Part shown: positions 35,675-43,072 of the stretch, one piece after another
Numbering within the stretch: the first letter of the stretch is position 1
Layout of the letters: each line of letters opens with the position of its first letter
Source of the DNA: Acidobacteriota bacterium
GTDB lineage: Bacteria; Acidobacteriota; Terriglobia; Acidiferrales; UBA7541
Direction: 5' to 3'
Assembly: GCA_003225295.1 (NCBI GenBank)
Contig: QHYZ01000077.1
Span: 1 to 53,417, forward strand
Length of the DNA: 53,417 bases
Made by a program: the position numbers and the translations under genes
Notes under the pieces: generated by a model
Database searches by the model: none
Told to the model about the DNA's origin: nothing
The model's input: the letters and a program-made list of their open reading frames with translations, nothing else

Positions 35675-36574
35675 TCAGATCGGTTCGCGATAGCGGCGCA
35701 GCCGCACCGCTGCGGCGAGGAATATCGCGGCGACTGCCAGCCCTACCCACAGACCCGGCCTACTGAAAAATTGCACCGGAGTGAGCGCTGACATCATTTC
35801 CATCAGGTTTCCGCTCCGTGCTGTGGTGGTGGAAGGTACCGGCCCGGTCAAGCGGTACTGCAGCATGCCGAGGAAATGCGAAGTTCTGAACGCAATCTTC
35901 TCGACTCCCCAGATCACGAACGGAGGCAAGAACGCCCATATAAACGGTGCGCGTGGTGCCCAAGCTGAAACCAGCAGCAACCAGCCGTAGATGGGCGCGT
36001 ACCACAGGCCATGAACGGTCAGAATGTGGTAGAGCAGCATCAGTGACATGTGGAAGAACGACATCCGTGCCCCGAGTGTCCCGACACTCAGGCCGCTGCC
36101 CAGTAGGACTGCGCTGCTCAGCAGCAGCATGACGAACTGCGTGACAACAGCGATGGCGAAGCTGAGGAGCGGCAAAATGACAAGGGGAATGGCCAACTTC
36201 GAGAGCACCGTGGTGAGGTCGGAAACTGGCAGCGACTTCCAGAACAGGATGCTGCGATCGCGGCGCTCTCCGTACAGCGCGTCGAGAGAGTAGAAAATCC
36301 CGACTATAAAACCCGTCCCCATGATCAGAGCAGCCGCGAATTCGTACGGTATGTCGAGCGGCTCGTGCCGATGCGCCGCGCTGAGCGTCAACCCAGTCAA
36401 GAAGGCGAGCAGAAAAACGGCAGCGGCGGCCAAAGGGGCGATGTAGATCGAGCGGTGCTCCCACAATTCGCGCCGCACCGACCAGTACATGCGCCGACTG
36501 GCGGTGATGACCGCAGGCGCGGTTACTTGCGATTCGAGGGGAGATCCGGGCACGGTGTTTGATGGAGTACTCAT
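35675..36574 (-). CDS. ABC-2 type transporter permease
   Basis: A 299-residue membrane protein with a cytoplasmic N-terminus, about six hydrophobic segments (IYIAPLAAAAVFLLAFLTGL, FAAALIMGTGFIVGIFYSLD and others) and the loop GERRDRSILFWKSLPVSDLT typical of ABC-2 permeases. The frame extends upstream to 36817, but ATG 36574 overlaps the ATPase stop as ATGA, the expected coupled arrangement. A long open frame on the same strand in another phase (35760-36686) is only a shadow. It pairs with the ATPase at 36571-37446; the substrate is unknown. Confidence 0.87.
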   Translation of the reverse strand: MSTPSNTVPGSPLESQVTAPAVITASRRMYWSVRRELWEHRSIYIAPLAAAAVFLLAFLTGLTLSAAHRHEPLDIPYEFAAALIMGTGFIVGIFYSLDALYGERRDRSILFWKSLPVSDLTTVLSKLAIPLVILPLLSFAIAVVTQFVMLLLSSAVLLGSGLSVGTLGARMSFFHMSLMLLYHILTVHGLWYAPIYGWLLLVSAWAPRAPFIWAFLPPFVIWGVEKIAFRTSHFLGMLQYRLTGPVPSTTTARSGNLMEMMSALTPVQFFSRPGLWVGLAVAAIFLAAAVRLRRYREPI

Positions 36575-37446
36575 CGAGCCCCTCCTTGGGCCGCGCCGCT
36601 TTGATTGCTGAGCACGGCAACAAACAAGTCGGCGATACTCGGCGTTCGCACGTCGCCAAGCGCGGCGAGTTGCTGGCGTTCGACACGATCGAACAGCAGG
36701 ATGCTGCGCCCGAACACTTGGCGTTCGTGAATCGGCTTCAGCGCCCGTGCTGCGGCGATCTGCTCGGGATTCACCGTCACTTCCAGATAGCGCGACTCGA
36801 ATTCTTCCATGCTGCAATCGAATACGATGCGGCCGCGGTTAATGAACATGACATCGGTCAGGACGTCCTGAATCTCTTCCACTTGATGGGTGGTCACCAC
36901 GATGGTGCGGCTTCGATCGAAGTAGTCATTCAGCAGCGAATCGTAGAACTGCTTGCGATACAAAATATCCAGGCCAAGCGTCGGCTCGTCCAGCACCAGC
37001 AATTTCGCGTCAATGGCCATGACCAGGGCGAGATGCAGTTGCGCCACCATGCCCTTCGACAATTCCCGGACCTTGCTGGCGCGCCCGATGGTGGTCTTGG
37101 CAAGAAAGCCTTCCGCCTTCGCGCGGTCGAATCGCGGATGCACGCCCGCGAAGTAGTCGAGAGCCTGCCAAACCCTCATCCAGCGCGGCAGCACGGCGAC
37201 ATCGGCAATGAAACAGGCATCGCGCATGAGCTTTTCGCGCTCCGTCCAGGGGTCTCGACCGAGCACCCTCAGCTCACCCTCATATGAGGTGAGGCCTAAA
37301 ATCGCGTTGAGCGCTGTGGTCTTGCCCGCCCCGTTGGGCCCGATAAGTCCGAGGATGCGGCCCTCTTCGACACGCACATTGATGCCGTCCACCGCGATCG
37401 TTGTTCCGAACGCCTTCCGGAGACCACGTGCTTCTATGCATCCCAT
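36571..37446 (-). CDS. ABC transporter ATP-binding protein
   Basis: A 291-residue ABC ATPase. The Walker A motif is GPNGAGKTTALNAI; the signature helix is in VRELSKGMVAQLHLAL, a degenerate LSGGQ as in other YtrB-like ATPases; Walker B is LLVLDEPTLGLD; the switch His is in VVTTHQ. ATG 37446 is preferred because it starts at the nucleotide-binding domain (GCIEARGLRKAFG) and lies four bases after the GntR gene, whose last codons supply AGAGGAG. An earlier start at 37533 would add a Pro/Arg/Lys-rich leader overlapping the GntR gene. Confidence 0.9.
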   Translation of the reverse strand: MGCIEARGLRKAFGTTIAVDGINVRVEEGRILGLIGPNGAGKTTALNAILGLTSYEGELRVLGRDPWTEREKLMRDACFIADVAVLPRWMRVWQALDYFAGVHPRFDRAKAEGFLAKTTIGRASKVRELSKGMVAQLHLALVMAIDAKLLVLDEPTLGLDILYRKQFYDSLLNDYFDRSRTIVVTTHQVEEIQDVLTDVMFINRGRIVFDCSMEEFESRYLEVTVNPEQIAAARALKPIHERQVFGRSILLFDRVERQQLAALGDVRTPSIADLFVAVLSNQSGAAQGGAR

Positions 37447-37450
37447 GGCT

Positions 37451-37870
37451 TTAGCGCTCCTCTTTGCGGGGCTTCGAGTCGGCGGTTTTCGACTGTGCGC
37501 CATCTGATGACGACCTGCGTTTTGCGGCAGCATCTAGTTCTTGCGGGGTCAGGCCGAGCCGCTGAATGGTTGCGTGGACCCGGGGCCATTCTTCGGCAAG
37601 AAACCTCCGCCGTTCGCCCTGCAGCAACAGATTGCGTGCGCCCGTATTGATGTACATGCCGAGGCCTCGCTTGCTCTCTACCAGTCCCTCATCCACTAAT
37701 TGTTGATAGCCCTTCAAAACCGTGAGCGGATTGACACGATATTCGGCCGCGACATTGCGCACCGACGGCAGCGGATCACCTTCCTTGAGCACGCCGTCGA
37801 GTATCATCGCGACGACACGGTCGCGAAGTTGTCGGTAAATCGGCTGACTGTCGTTCCACTCACGGTCCAT
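37451..37870 (-). CDS. GntR-family regulator, YtrA subfamily
   Basis: A 139-residue repressor with an N-terminal winged helix (IYRQLRDRVVAMILDGVLKE, LPSVRNVAAEYRVNPLTVLK, GYQQLVDEGLVESKRG) and only a short helical tail, as in YtrA-type GntR proteins. Members of this group typically control an adjacent ABC transporter operon in which they are encoded, as here. The palindrome at 38608-38627 upstream of the operon is the natural candidate for its operator. Confidence 0.92.
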   Translation of the reverse strand: MDREWNDSQPIYRQLRDRVVAMILDGVLKEGDPLPSVRNVAAEYRVNPLTVLKGYQQLVDEGLVESKRGLGMYINTGARNLLLQGERRRFLAEEWPRVHATIQRLGLTPQELDAAAKRRSSSDGAQSKTADSKPRKEER

Positions 37871-37909
37871 CAGGTTTTCCTGTTGCCCCTTGCTGGAGAC
37901 ACGCCGGCG

Positions 37910-38500
37910 TTATTTTGCCCGCTGCAGGTCGATGTGCGCGTGCACCGGCTTGTCCCCCGGCAGCATGTAGGTCCAGTCCTCAGCGTGATGGTTGGCGTCG
38001 ATGATGGTGAACACCGAGTGGTACATGTGTCCGTACTTATTGCTGCCGGAAAGATCGGCAAAATCGAATTCCAGAGTCTTGCCGTCCGGCGATATTTTGC
38101 CGGTCATGCGTGGCCGGTTCCCCGCGTCGCAATAATGGACCAGCGTAAGCCGGTCTGCGTCAACGTCAACGTACAACATCGTGACGGGATGGTCGTATTT
38201 TGCGGGGTCCAGCGGCGTTCCTGCCTCCTGGAACTCGTGCACGAGGACGTTTCCCCGCGAGGTCACGCGCATCGAGACGTGCAGTGGCTTAATGTCCACT
38301 TTTGCTTCTAGCGGCATGTCCGTCTTCACGGGGCCTTCCCAATCCCCCGCGAGGGTTTTCATGGCGTCGAAGGAAGTCTGCGCCTCGGACTTCGGCGCGG
38401 GAGCCTTGGGCTCAGCCATCTTGTGCGCGTCGGATTGCGCGAAAGCCACGGTGGCGAGCGACATCAGAACAACGGACAACAAAAAACGAAGGGATTTCAT
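37910..38500 (-). CDS. Secreted protein, DUF1579-like, unknown function
   Basis: A 196-residue exported protein: signal peptide (LRFLLSVVLMSLATVAFAQ), a short Ala/Pro/Lys linker, then a domain with MKTLAGDWEGPVKTD, VLVHEFQEAG, MLYVDVDADRLTLVHYCD and TMTGK-like RPRMTGKISPDGKTLEFDF. The phrase LAGDWEG and the beta-rich pattern recall DUF1579 and lipocalin-like proteins. ATG 38500 has AAGGAG-type spacing (TTAAGGAGAATGAAAC on the minus strand). It is the first gene of the GntR/ABC operon, 39 bases before the GntR gene. Confidence 0.75.
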   Translation of the reverse strand: MKSLRFLLSVVLMSLATVAFAQSDAHKMAEPKAPAPKSEAQTSFDAMKTLAGDWEGPVKTDMPLEAKVDIKPLHVSMRVTSRGNVLVHEFQEAGTPLDPAKYDHPVTMLYVDVDADRLTLVHYCDAGNRPRMTGKISPDGKTLEFDFADLSGSNKYGHMYHSVFTIIDANHHAEDWTYMLPGDKPVHAHIDLQRAK

Positions 38501-38607
38501 GTTTCATTCTCCTTAAGAAATTCATTTCTTCCGGATCTCGGGTCGGGGTGATTCGCTGGCTCAGTCACTTGCGATCAATCAGGCTCAACGAACCCCTCGT
38601 CATATGC

Positions 38608-38627
38608 TGTTATAGCTAACTATAACA
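38608..38627 (-). promoter_or_regulatory. Palindromic operator of the YtrA-type GntR operon
   Basis: TGTTATAGCTAACTATAACA is an inverted repeat with eight-base arms and a four-base centre (TGTTATAG, CTAA, CTATAACA). A TTGACA-like element lies just upstream on the minus strand (38638-38643), so the palindrome covers the -10 region. Its position 108 bases ahead of the first gene suits autorepression by the GntR protein. Binding is inferred. Confidence 0.7.
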
Positions 38628-39127
38628 CTACTGCAGATGTCAAGCAGTTTCTTATCTTCATTCCCCGCCGCAATCCACTAGCACCAAGCGTTCTCGTGGT
38701 CGCTGGGTCAAGCGGGCAATTTGACACAGTGGGAGTTCAGGCCTACTCGCCTGGCGAAAAGGACCTAATCCCGGTTAGTTCGGCTTCGACGGCGGGATTA
38801 AGTCCTTCCATGAGTCTTAGAGTTGTATCGGAAGCGCGAAGGGGCTAGGCGCCTGCACGGGCACGCGTGTTCGAAGTCTTGGGGTTGTATAACCAGCCCC
38901 GAACGCAAGGTTCGAGTAGTCAACTCTAACGCGCTGGAACGGCGGCACTTAGCATTTTGGAACAGGGCCTTATTTGGAAAATGATGGAAAACAAAAGCAC
39001 GTAGTTCCCTCTATTGTCAAAATCGAGGCTCTCAAGGCCTAGTTCGGGTATTTTCAGAGAGACAGCACATCGCGCGGAGAGCCTTTCACAAACTCGCTGG
39101 CGCCTGTCTAGAAGTGGCGAAAAACAG
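38628..39127. other. Intergenic stretch with a 13-base imperfect hairpin
   Basis: No gene is seen. At 38761-38773 and 38793-38805 the arms GGACCTAATCCCG and CGGGATTAAGTCC pair at 12 of 13 positions around a 19-base loop. A small CGAAC/GTTCG hairpin follows near 38909-38923. The first could be a REP-like or miniature mobile element or part of an unrecognised RNA; a copy search is needed. Confidence 0.45.
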
Positions 39128-39361
39128 ATGGAGAAACTCGATCGAATCACGACCGATCCTGCTCGGATGAACGGCGAGCCCTGCATCCGGAACCTCCGTC
39201 TTACCGTCCGCCGAGTACTTGAAGCGCTCGCCATCTATCCTGACCGTGCCGAACTGAAGCGCGAATACCCGGAGCTAGAGGACGAAGATATTCGGCAAGC
39301 GCTGGCCCTCGCGGCTGCTTTGGTTGACGACAAGGTTTTGCCCCTGCCGCGCGCTGGATGA
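39128..39361 (+). CDS. DUF433 antitoxin-like protein
   Basis: A 77-residue DUF433 protein (MEKLDRITTDPARMNGEPCI, then RNLRLTVRRVLEALAIY and YPELEDEDIRQALALAAALV). DUF433 proteins are commonly antitoxins of DUF5615 PIN-like toxins. ATG 39128 is chosen over an upstream extension from 39014 because it opens the domain directly. Its stop overlaps the start of the adjacent toxin gene as ATGA, the usual arrangement, but that toxin gene is broken. Confidence 0.87.
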   Translation: MEKLDRITTDPARMNGEPCIRNLRLTVRRVLEALAIYPDRAELKREYPELEDEDIRQALALAAALVDDKVLPLPRAG

Positions 39362-39680
39362 GGCTGCTGCTCGATCAGAGTTCCACAGTCCACCATCTCG
39401 ATGCCGCCGGGGTCGAGTCCGCCCACGTAGCGGAAAAAGGACTAGCCAGTGCGCGCGATGCGAAGATTATCGACTTTGCGCGCCAGGGCGGTTGAATCGT
39501 TGTGACTTTGGATGCAGGCTTCTCTCTGGGGCGACTGGCCCATCCGTGGTTCGCATTCGGATCGAAGGTCAACGCGCAGAGGGGCTTGCCACTTTACTGC
39601 TTAACGTGCTGAAGGTTTGCAAGGACAATCTGATCCAAGGAGCTATGATCTGGAGTGACCGAGAACGGAGCCAGGATTAG
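39358..39680 (+). pseudogene. Broken DUF5615 (PIN-like) toxin gene
   Basis: The reading frame starts with the family pattern MRLLLDQ and AHVAEKGLASARDAKIIDFA, then meets TGA at codon 46 (39493-39495), where the family has a charged residue; a single CGA-to-TGA change would explain it. After the stop the frame continues IVVTLDAGFS, and around 39520-39530 it shifts into another frame that carries the rest of the domain: SGATGPSVVRIRIEGQRAEG, LATLLLNVLKV and LIQGAMIWSDRER, ending at 39680. With one nonsense change and one frameshift the toxin is almost surely dead. Confidence 0.85.
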
Positions 39681-39840
39681 AAGGCTGCCTCTCCTGCGAT
39701 AAGCTTTTTAGGAGAGACTGCGCTCGAAAGATTGTTTCTGGAACGCTTTTATCGACTGCCGCAGCAATTCGCTTGATTTTCAGCAGGCCGGACCTGGCGA
39801 AGGGCGGCGTAGATTGGTTGGAGGGCTTACACACAAGGGC

Positions 39841-40401
39841 TTATCTGTAAAACAGAACTTTCCCGGAAGGATCGAGTTGTTGCAGAAAATCAAAATCAAC
39901 AACATTGCGGGTCAGCACGGAGCAGCCATGCTTTCTAGCTGTGGCAAATAGCAAGGCGTCGTTCAACACCCGGCGTCGCTGGTCGCTCTTGTATCCCTGC
40001 AGCCGGGCGAGTGTACCGGACAGAATTCCCGCTTCACGCCATATCTCGGAATCGGTTGCGAGTGTGCGATGGCTTGGCCGCCGTTCGATCACCGCGACAA
40101 CCTGTTCCGTGATCCCGCGTGTCTGAGCACGTGCGGGGTCAAGTAGACCGCAGGTTGCCGCTAGTTCCGCTTCTGTTACTGGCGAATGCCACGCCTCGGC
40201 CGCCCGGAGCATGGCGTCTCCCCTTCGTGGAAAACGGTTCTGGAGAATGTCGATATAAACCGTGGTGTCGTACAGCAGCTTGGTGGTCCGACCGCCTGCG
40301 GACTCGATGAAGTCGAGTTCCGATTCGGGGCGCGGTTTGAGCGGTGTTCGGTGCTTTTCGGGCTTAAGACGTCTAAGAGCGCTCTGAAATTCAGAATTCA
40401 A
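39841..40401 (-). CDS. PIN-domain toxin (VapC-like)
   Basis: A 186-residue protein with a PIN ribonuclease fold. The first acidic residue is in LLYDTTVYIDILQNRFP; further ones are in VTEAELAATCGLL, RRRVLNDALLFATARKHGC and SVLTRNVVDFDFL, giving the usual Asp/Glu cluster of the active site. The start is probably TTG 40401, which follows GAGG and overlaps the antitoxin end by 11 bases; a longer frame to 40512 would overlap the antitoxin gene for over 100 bases. Partner of the antitoxin at 40391-40699. The target RNA is unknown. Confidence 0.82.
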   Translation of the reverse strand: MNSEFQSALRRLKPEKHRTPLKPRPESELDFIESAGGRTTKLLYDTTVYIDILQNRFPRRGDAMLRAAEAWHSPVTEAELAATCGLLDPARAQTRGITEQVVAVIERRPSHRTLATDSEIWREAGILSGTLARLQGYKSDQRRRVLNDALLFATARKHGCSVLTRNVVDFDFLQQLDPSGKVLFYR

Positions 40402-40699
40402 GGTCAGCCTCGTGGTCGATGGTGCCACGGCGAGCAAGCAGCCACTCAGCGTAGTCGTCTGCGACCGCAATGTTGGCCAGCGCCAGCTCGATGAGATCGG
40501 TATCAGAAACAACTCCGGTGCGCTTCTTTGCCTGTGCCACCAGGGCCTTAGGCATTCTACCCCGGACCACTTGGTCTCTTTCCCCGCGCAACAGGCCTTG
40601 CTCCTCGGCGATGACCATCACCTCACGGAGCTTACCAGGACAGCTAATGCTGGTGCTTTTTCCCATTCTCGAACTGGCAGTTTGAGCAGCACGTTTCAT
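40391..40699 (-). CDS. Antitoxin of the PIN-toxin pair
   Basis: A 102-residue protein with a basic, low-complexity start (MKRAAQTASSRMGKS), a central helix region (LREVMVIAEEQGLLRGERDQ) and a C-terminal part (VVRGRMPKALVAQAKKRTGV, then LIELALANIAVADDYAEWLL) characteristic of small antitoxins encoded ahead of PIN toxins. ATG 40699 follows AGGAG by seven bases; the frame extends to 40732 without a ribosome binding site. The first gene of the pair; its promoter region carries two 10-base direct repeats likely to be its binding sites. Confidence 0.8.
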   Translation of the reverse strand: MKRAAQTASSRMGKSTSISCPGKLREVMVIAEEQGLLRGERDQVVRGRMPKALVAQAKKRTGVVSDTDLIELALANIAVADDYAEWLLARRGTIDHEADLEF

Positions 40700-40723
40700 C
40701 CTGATTCTCCTAGCATTTCTATT

Positions 40724-40755
40724 TTGTAGCACACGCTAGTCCTCATTGTAGCACA
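40724..40755 (-). promoter_or_regulatory. Direct-repeat operator and promoter of the PIN toxin-antitoxin pair
   Basis: TTGTAGCACA occurs at 40724-40733 and again at 40746-40755, exactly 22 bases apart, about two helical turns. Read on the minus strand, the upstream copy contains TGCTACAAT, an extended -10 element (TG, one base, TACAAT). Repression by an antitoxin bound at both repeats would cover this promoter. Confidence 0.6.
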
Positions 40756-40924
40756 GATCTCGACATTCGTCGAACGCTCACCGGTCGCGGTGGTCGCGGT
40801 GCAGCGCTTTGGCAAAGGATAGATGCGGGAATAGCTAACCGGCTGATTCCAATGAAGGGAGTTTCTCTGGTGGGTCAGCCTGCATGGCACTAGCGGTATG
40901 AATTCCTCAGGGCTGTTGCAATAC

Positions 40925-41342
40925 CTACGCTGCGGAAATCTCTGAACTGAGCCCAACTCCCATTCTGACTGGCGAAGATATCTATCTAAAAGAGCCGTTC
41001 CAGGTGCTGTGCGAGAAGCACGCAGTGAGCAAGATCCATCCGGATCTCGCCACTTCGGGCGGAATTTTGGAAACGCACAAGATCGGCGACATATGGCTGA
41101 AGATTACGAGGTACCGATGGCCATGCACTTTGCGGGGAACGCCTTGGTGGTCCTTACTTGTGGAAGAAGGCACGAAGACGCCGATCGTCAACCACGGTTG
41201 GATCGATGTGCCTGACAAGCCTGGCCTTGGTGTGACTCTCAATGAGAGCATAGTCCGCCAGCACTTGGCGCCTGGCACCGGCTACTTCGAATCCACGTCG
41301 TACTGGGATCACGAACGCTCCTGGGATCGACTCTGGAGCTAA
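40925..41342 (+). pseudogene. Remnant of an enolase-superfamily (mandelate racemase/dehydratase) gene
   Basis: The C-terminal part of an MR/MLE-type dehydratase is recognisable in pieces. One frame reads ISELSPTPILTGEDIYLKEP and VSKIHPDLATSGGILETHKI GD. A frameshift near 41093 continues as MAEDYEVPMAMHFAGN, then the first frame resumes with VEEGTKTPIVNHGWIDVPD, KPGLGVTLNES and LAPGTGYFESTSYWD to the stop at 41340-41342. Compared with family members the segment between MAMH and the final domain is much shortened, so there is a deletion as well. The N-terminal capping domain and most of the barrel are gone. Confidence 0.8.
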
Positions 41343-41353
41343 GCGCCACAACT

Positions 41354-43063
41354 TCACACTATGCCCTTTCCCTCGATTATATGGATGTAGCGGTTTGGGG
41401 CCACATTGGCGAATTTGTCAGTACGTTTACTTGGTGCGGGCCAGCGGATCTCGAGCTCGTCAAGTTGGGAGGCGGCGCCGACCCCGAGAACTTCCCGGAG
41501 ATCGTGCGAGGAGAGATAGCTGCCGCCATTGTTCTTCAGGCGCTGGCGTAGTTTGCCGCCTGCTTTCCAAAGGATACGCGCCCCGATAGCATCGCGATTG
41601 CACGTCACGCCTTCCAGCCTGAGACCCAGCCAATTGTTCCCTTTGGCCGCGTTGTTCTTCAAGAGCACGGGAGGGCCGCCGTTGGTTGCAATGAGCACAT
41701 CGAGCGCTCCGTCATTGTCATAGTCGCCCACAGCCAGTCCTCGCGCAGCGAAGCTCTTCTCAAACGCCGTTCCCCCCTCCGAGCTTATATTTTTTAGCTT
41801 GCCGTCTTGGCCCTGATGAAAGAGCAGGAGGGGCTCCTTGTACCGAACCTGGCGCGAGTAACGACCGATCATGTCGTCCGGGTGGCCGTTGGCCAGGATC
41901 AGATCGATAGCTCCGTCGTTGTCATAGTCGAAATACTTTAGGCCCCAACCGCTCAAAAGCCTGGTCGCCTGCGCAACTCCGTGCGAGTGTGCGACATCGT
42001 TAAAGGTCTCGTTTTTGTTGTTGTGGTAAAGCGAAAACATTTCCTGATCGACATTAGCCACAAAGAGATCCTGCCATCCGTGGTTGTCCAAATCGCCGGC
42101 GTCAACGCCCATACCAGAACGAGGCTGGCCATTGTCGCTAAATGCTACCTCGGCCTGCAGTGCGATTTCTTCCCAGCGGGTTTTTCCGGAGGTATCTGGA
42201 CCGCGGTTCACGAATAAAAAATTCTGCACCGTATCGTTAGCGACGAATAGATCCATGCGCCCGTCGTTGTTGATGTCGGTCGCCACCACTCCGAGTCCCT
42301 TGCCTATCCCTCGCGCGATATCTGTGCCTTTGCTTACTTCAGAAAACGTGCCATCGCCATTGTTGTGGTAGAGAAAGCTCGAGGTCCCGCGAAAAACTCT
42401 GGGAATGCAATAATAATGGTTTCCGAGTTGGTTATCGCCGCAAGCAAGCTTCTGCTTCGCGCCATAGTCAACAAAACTGCAGACGAATAAGTCAAGAAGA
42501 CCGTCGTTGTCGAAGTCGAACCAAACTGCGCTAGTGGTCCAGCCGGGAGTAGCAAGGCCGGCTTTCTCGGTCACGTCAGTGAATGTGCCGTTACGATCGT
42601 TCTTGTAAAGAATGCAGCGTCCGTAGGATGTGACGAAAATATCTGGCCATCCGTCGTTGTCGTAGTCGCCGACAGCAACGCCCATTCCGAAAGTTCCGCC
42701 CGCCACGCCAGCTTTCTCGGTCACATCGGTGAATGTTCCATCGCGATTGTTCTTGTAAAGTGCATTGTGAACCGGCTTGCCCGGCGTCCAGAAATCACAC
42801 GGCCCGCTGTTCACCAGGTAGATATCCATCCAACCGTCGTTGTCGAAGTCGAGGAAAGCGCAGCCGGGCCCTAGAGTCTCAGGAAGGTAGCGATTGTCCG
42901 ACATAGCATTTTCGTGGACCCACTCGATGCCACACGATGAGGACGAAACTTCGAGAAACAACGACTCCCCCGGTGCCTGTGGAACCAGAGCAGGCATTCG
43001 GAGGGCTTTCGCAGCGCCAAGAGCCATACCTATTCGAAGAAACCCGCGTCGGGAAAAATTCAT
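41354..43063 (-). CDS. Tat-exported FG-GAP/ASPIC-UnbV (CRTAC1-like) protein, second copy
   Basis: A 569-residue paralogue of the protein at 12188-13936. The N-terminus [20 protein letters not shown] is a twin-arginine signal. The body has at least seven FG-GAP/VCBS-type loops such as [36 protein letters not shown] and [12 protein letters not shown] with intervening [18 protein letters not shown] segments, then an ASPIC/UnbV end ([32 protein letters not shown]). The acidic loops suggest calcium binding. It is the last gene of the minus-strand cluster, 9 bases after the VWFA gene. Function is not established. Confidence 0.9.
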   Translation of the reverse strand: MNFSRRGFLRIGMALGAAKALRMPALVPQAPGESLFLEVSSSSCGIEWVHENAMSDNRYLPETLGPGCAFLDFDNDGWMDIYLVNSGPCDFWTPGKPVHNALYKNNRDGTFTDVTEKAGVAGGTFGMGVAVGDYDNDGWPDIFVTSYGRCILYKNDRNGTFTDVTEKAGLATPGWTTSAVWFDFDNDGLLDLFVCSFVDYGAKQKLACGDNQLGNHYYCIPRVFRGTSSFLYHNNGDGTFSEVSKGTDIARGIGKGLGVVATDINNDGRMDLFVANDTVQNFLFVNRGPDTSGKTRWEEIALQAEVAFSDNGQPRSGMGVDAGDLDNHGWQDLFVANVDQEMFSLYHNNKNETFNDVAHSHGVAQATRLLSGWGLKYFDYDNDGAIDLILANGHPDDMIGRYSRQVRYKEPLLLFHQGQDGKLKNISSEGGTAFEKSFAARGLAVGDYDNDGALDVLIATNGGPPVLLKNNAAKGNNWLGLRLEGVTCNRDAIGARILWKAGGKLRQRLKNNGGSYLSSHDLREVLGVGAASQLDELEIRWPAPSKRTDKFANVAPNRYIHIIEGKGIV

Positions 43064-43072
43064 TCGTGGATC

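Noticed and set aside
35760-36686. Long open frame (308 codons) overlapping the ABC permease gene
   Set aside because: Composition is Arg/His/Ala-rich with no domain, while the overlapping frame has membrane segments and an ATGA junction to the ATPase.
39690-39716. CTCTCCT/AGGAGAG inverted repeat after the broken toxin gene
   Set aside because: Seven pairs with a 13-base loop and no U-tract; it could be a weak terminator but cannot be supported.
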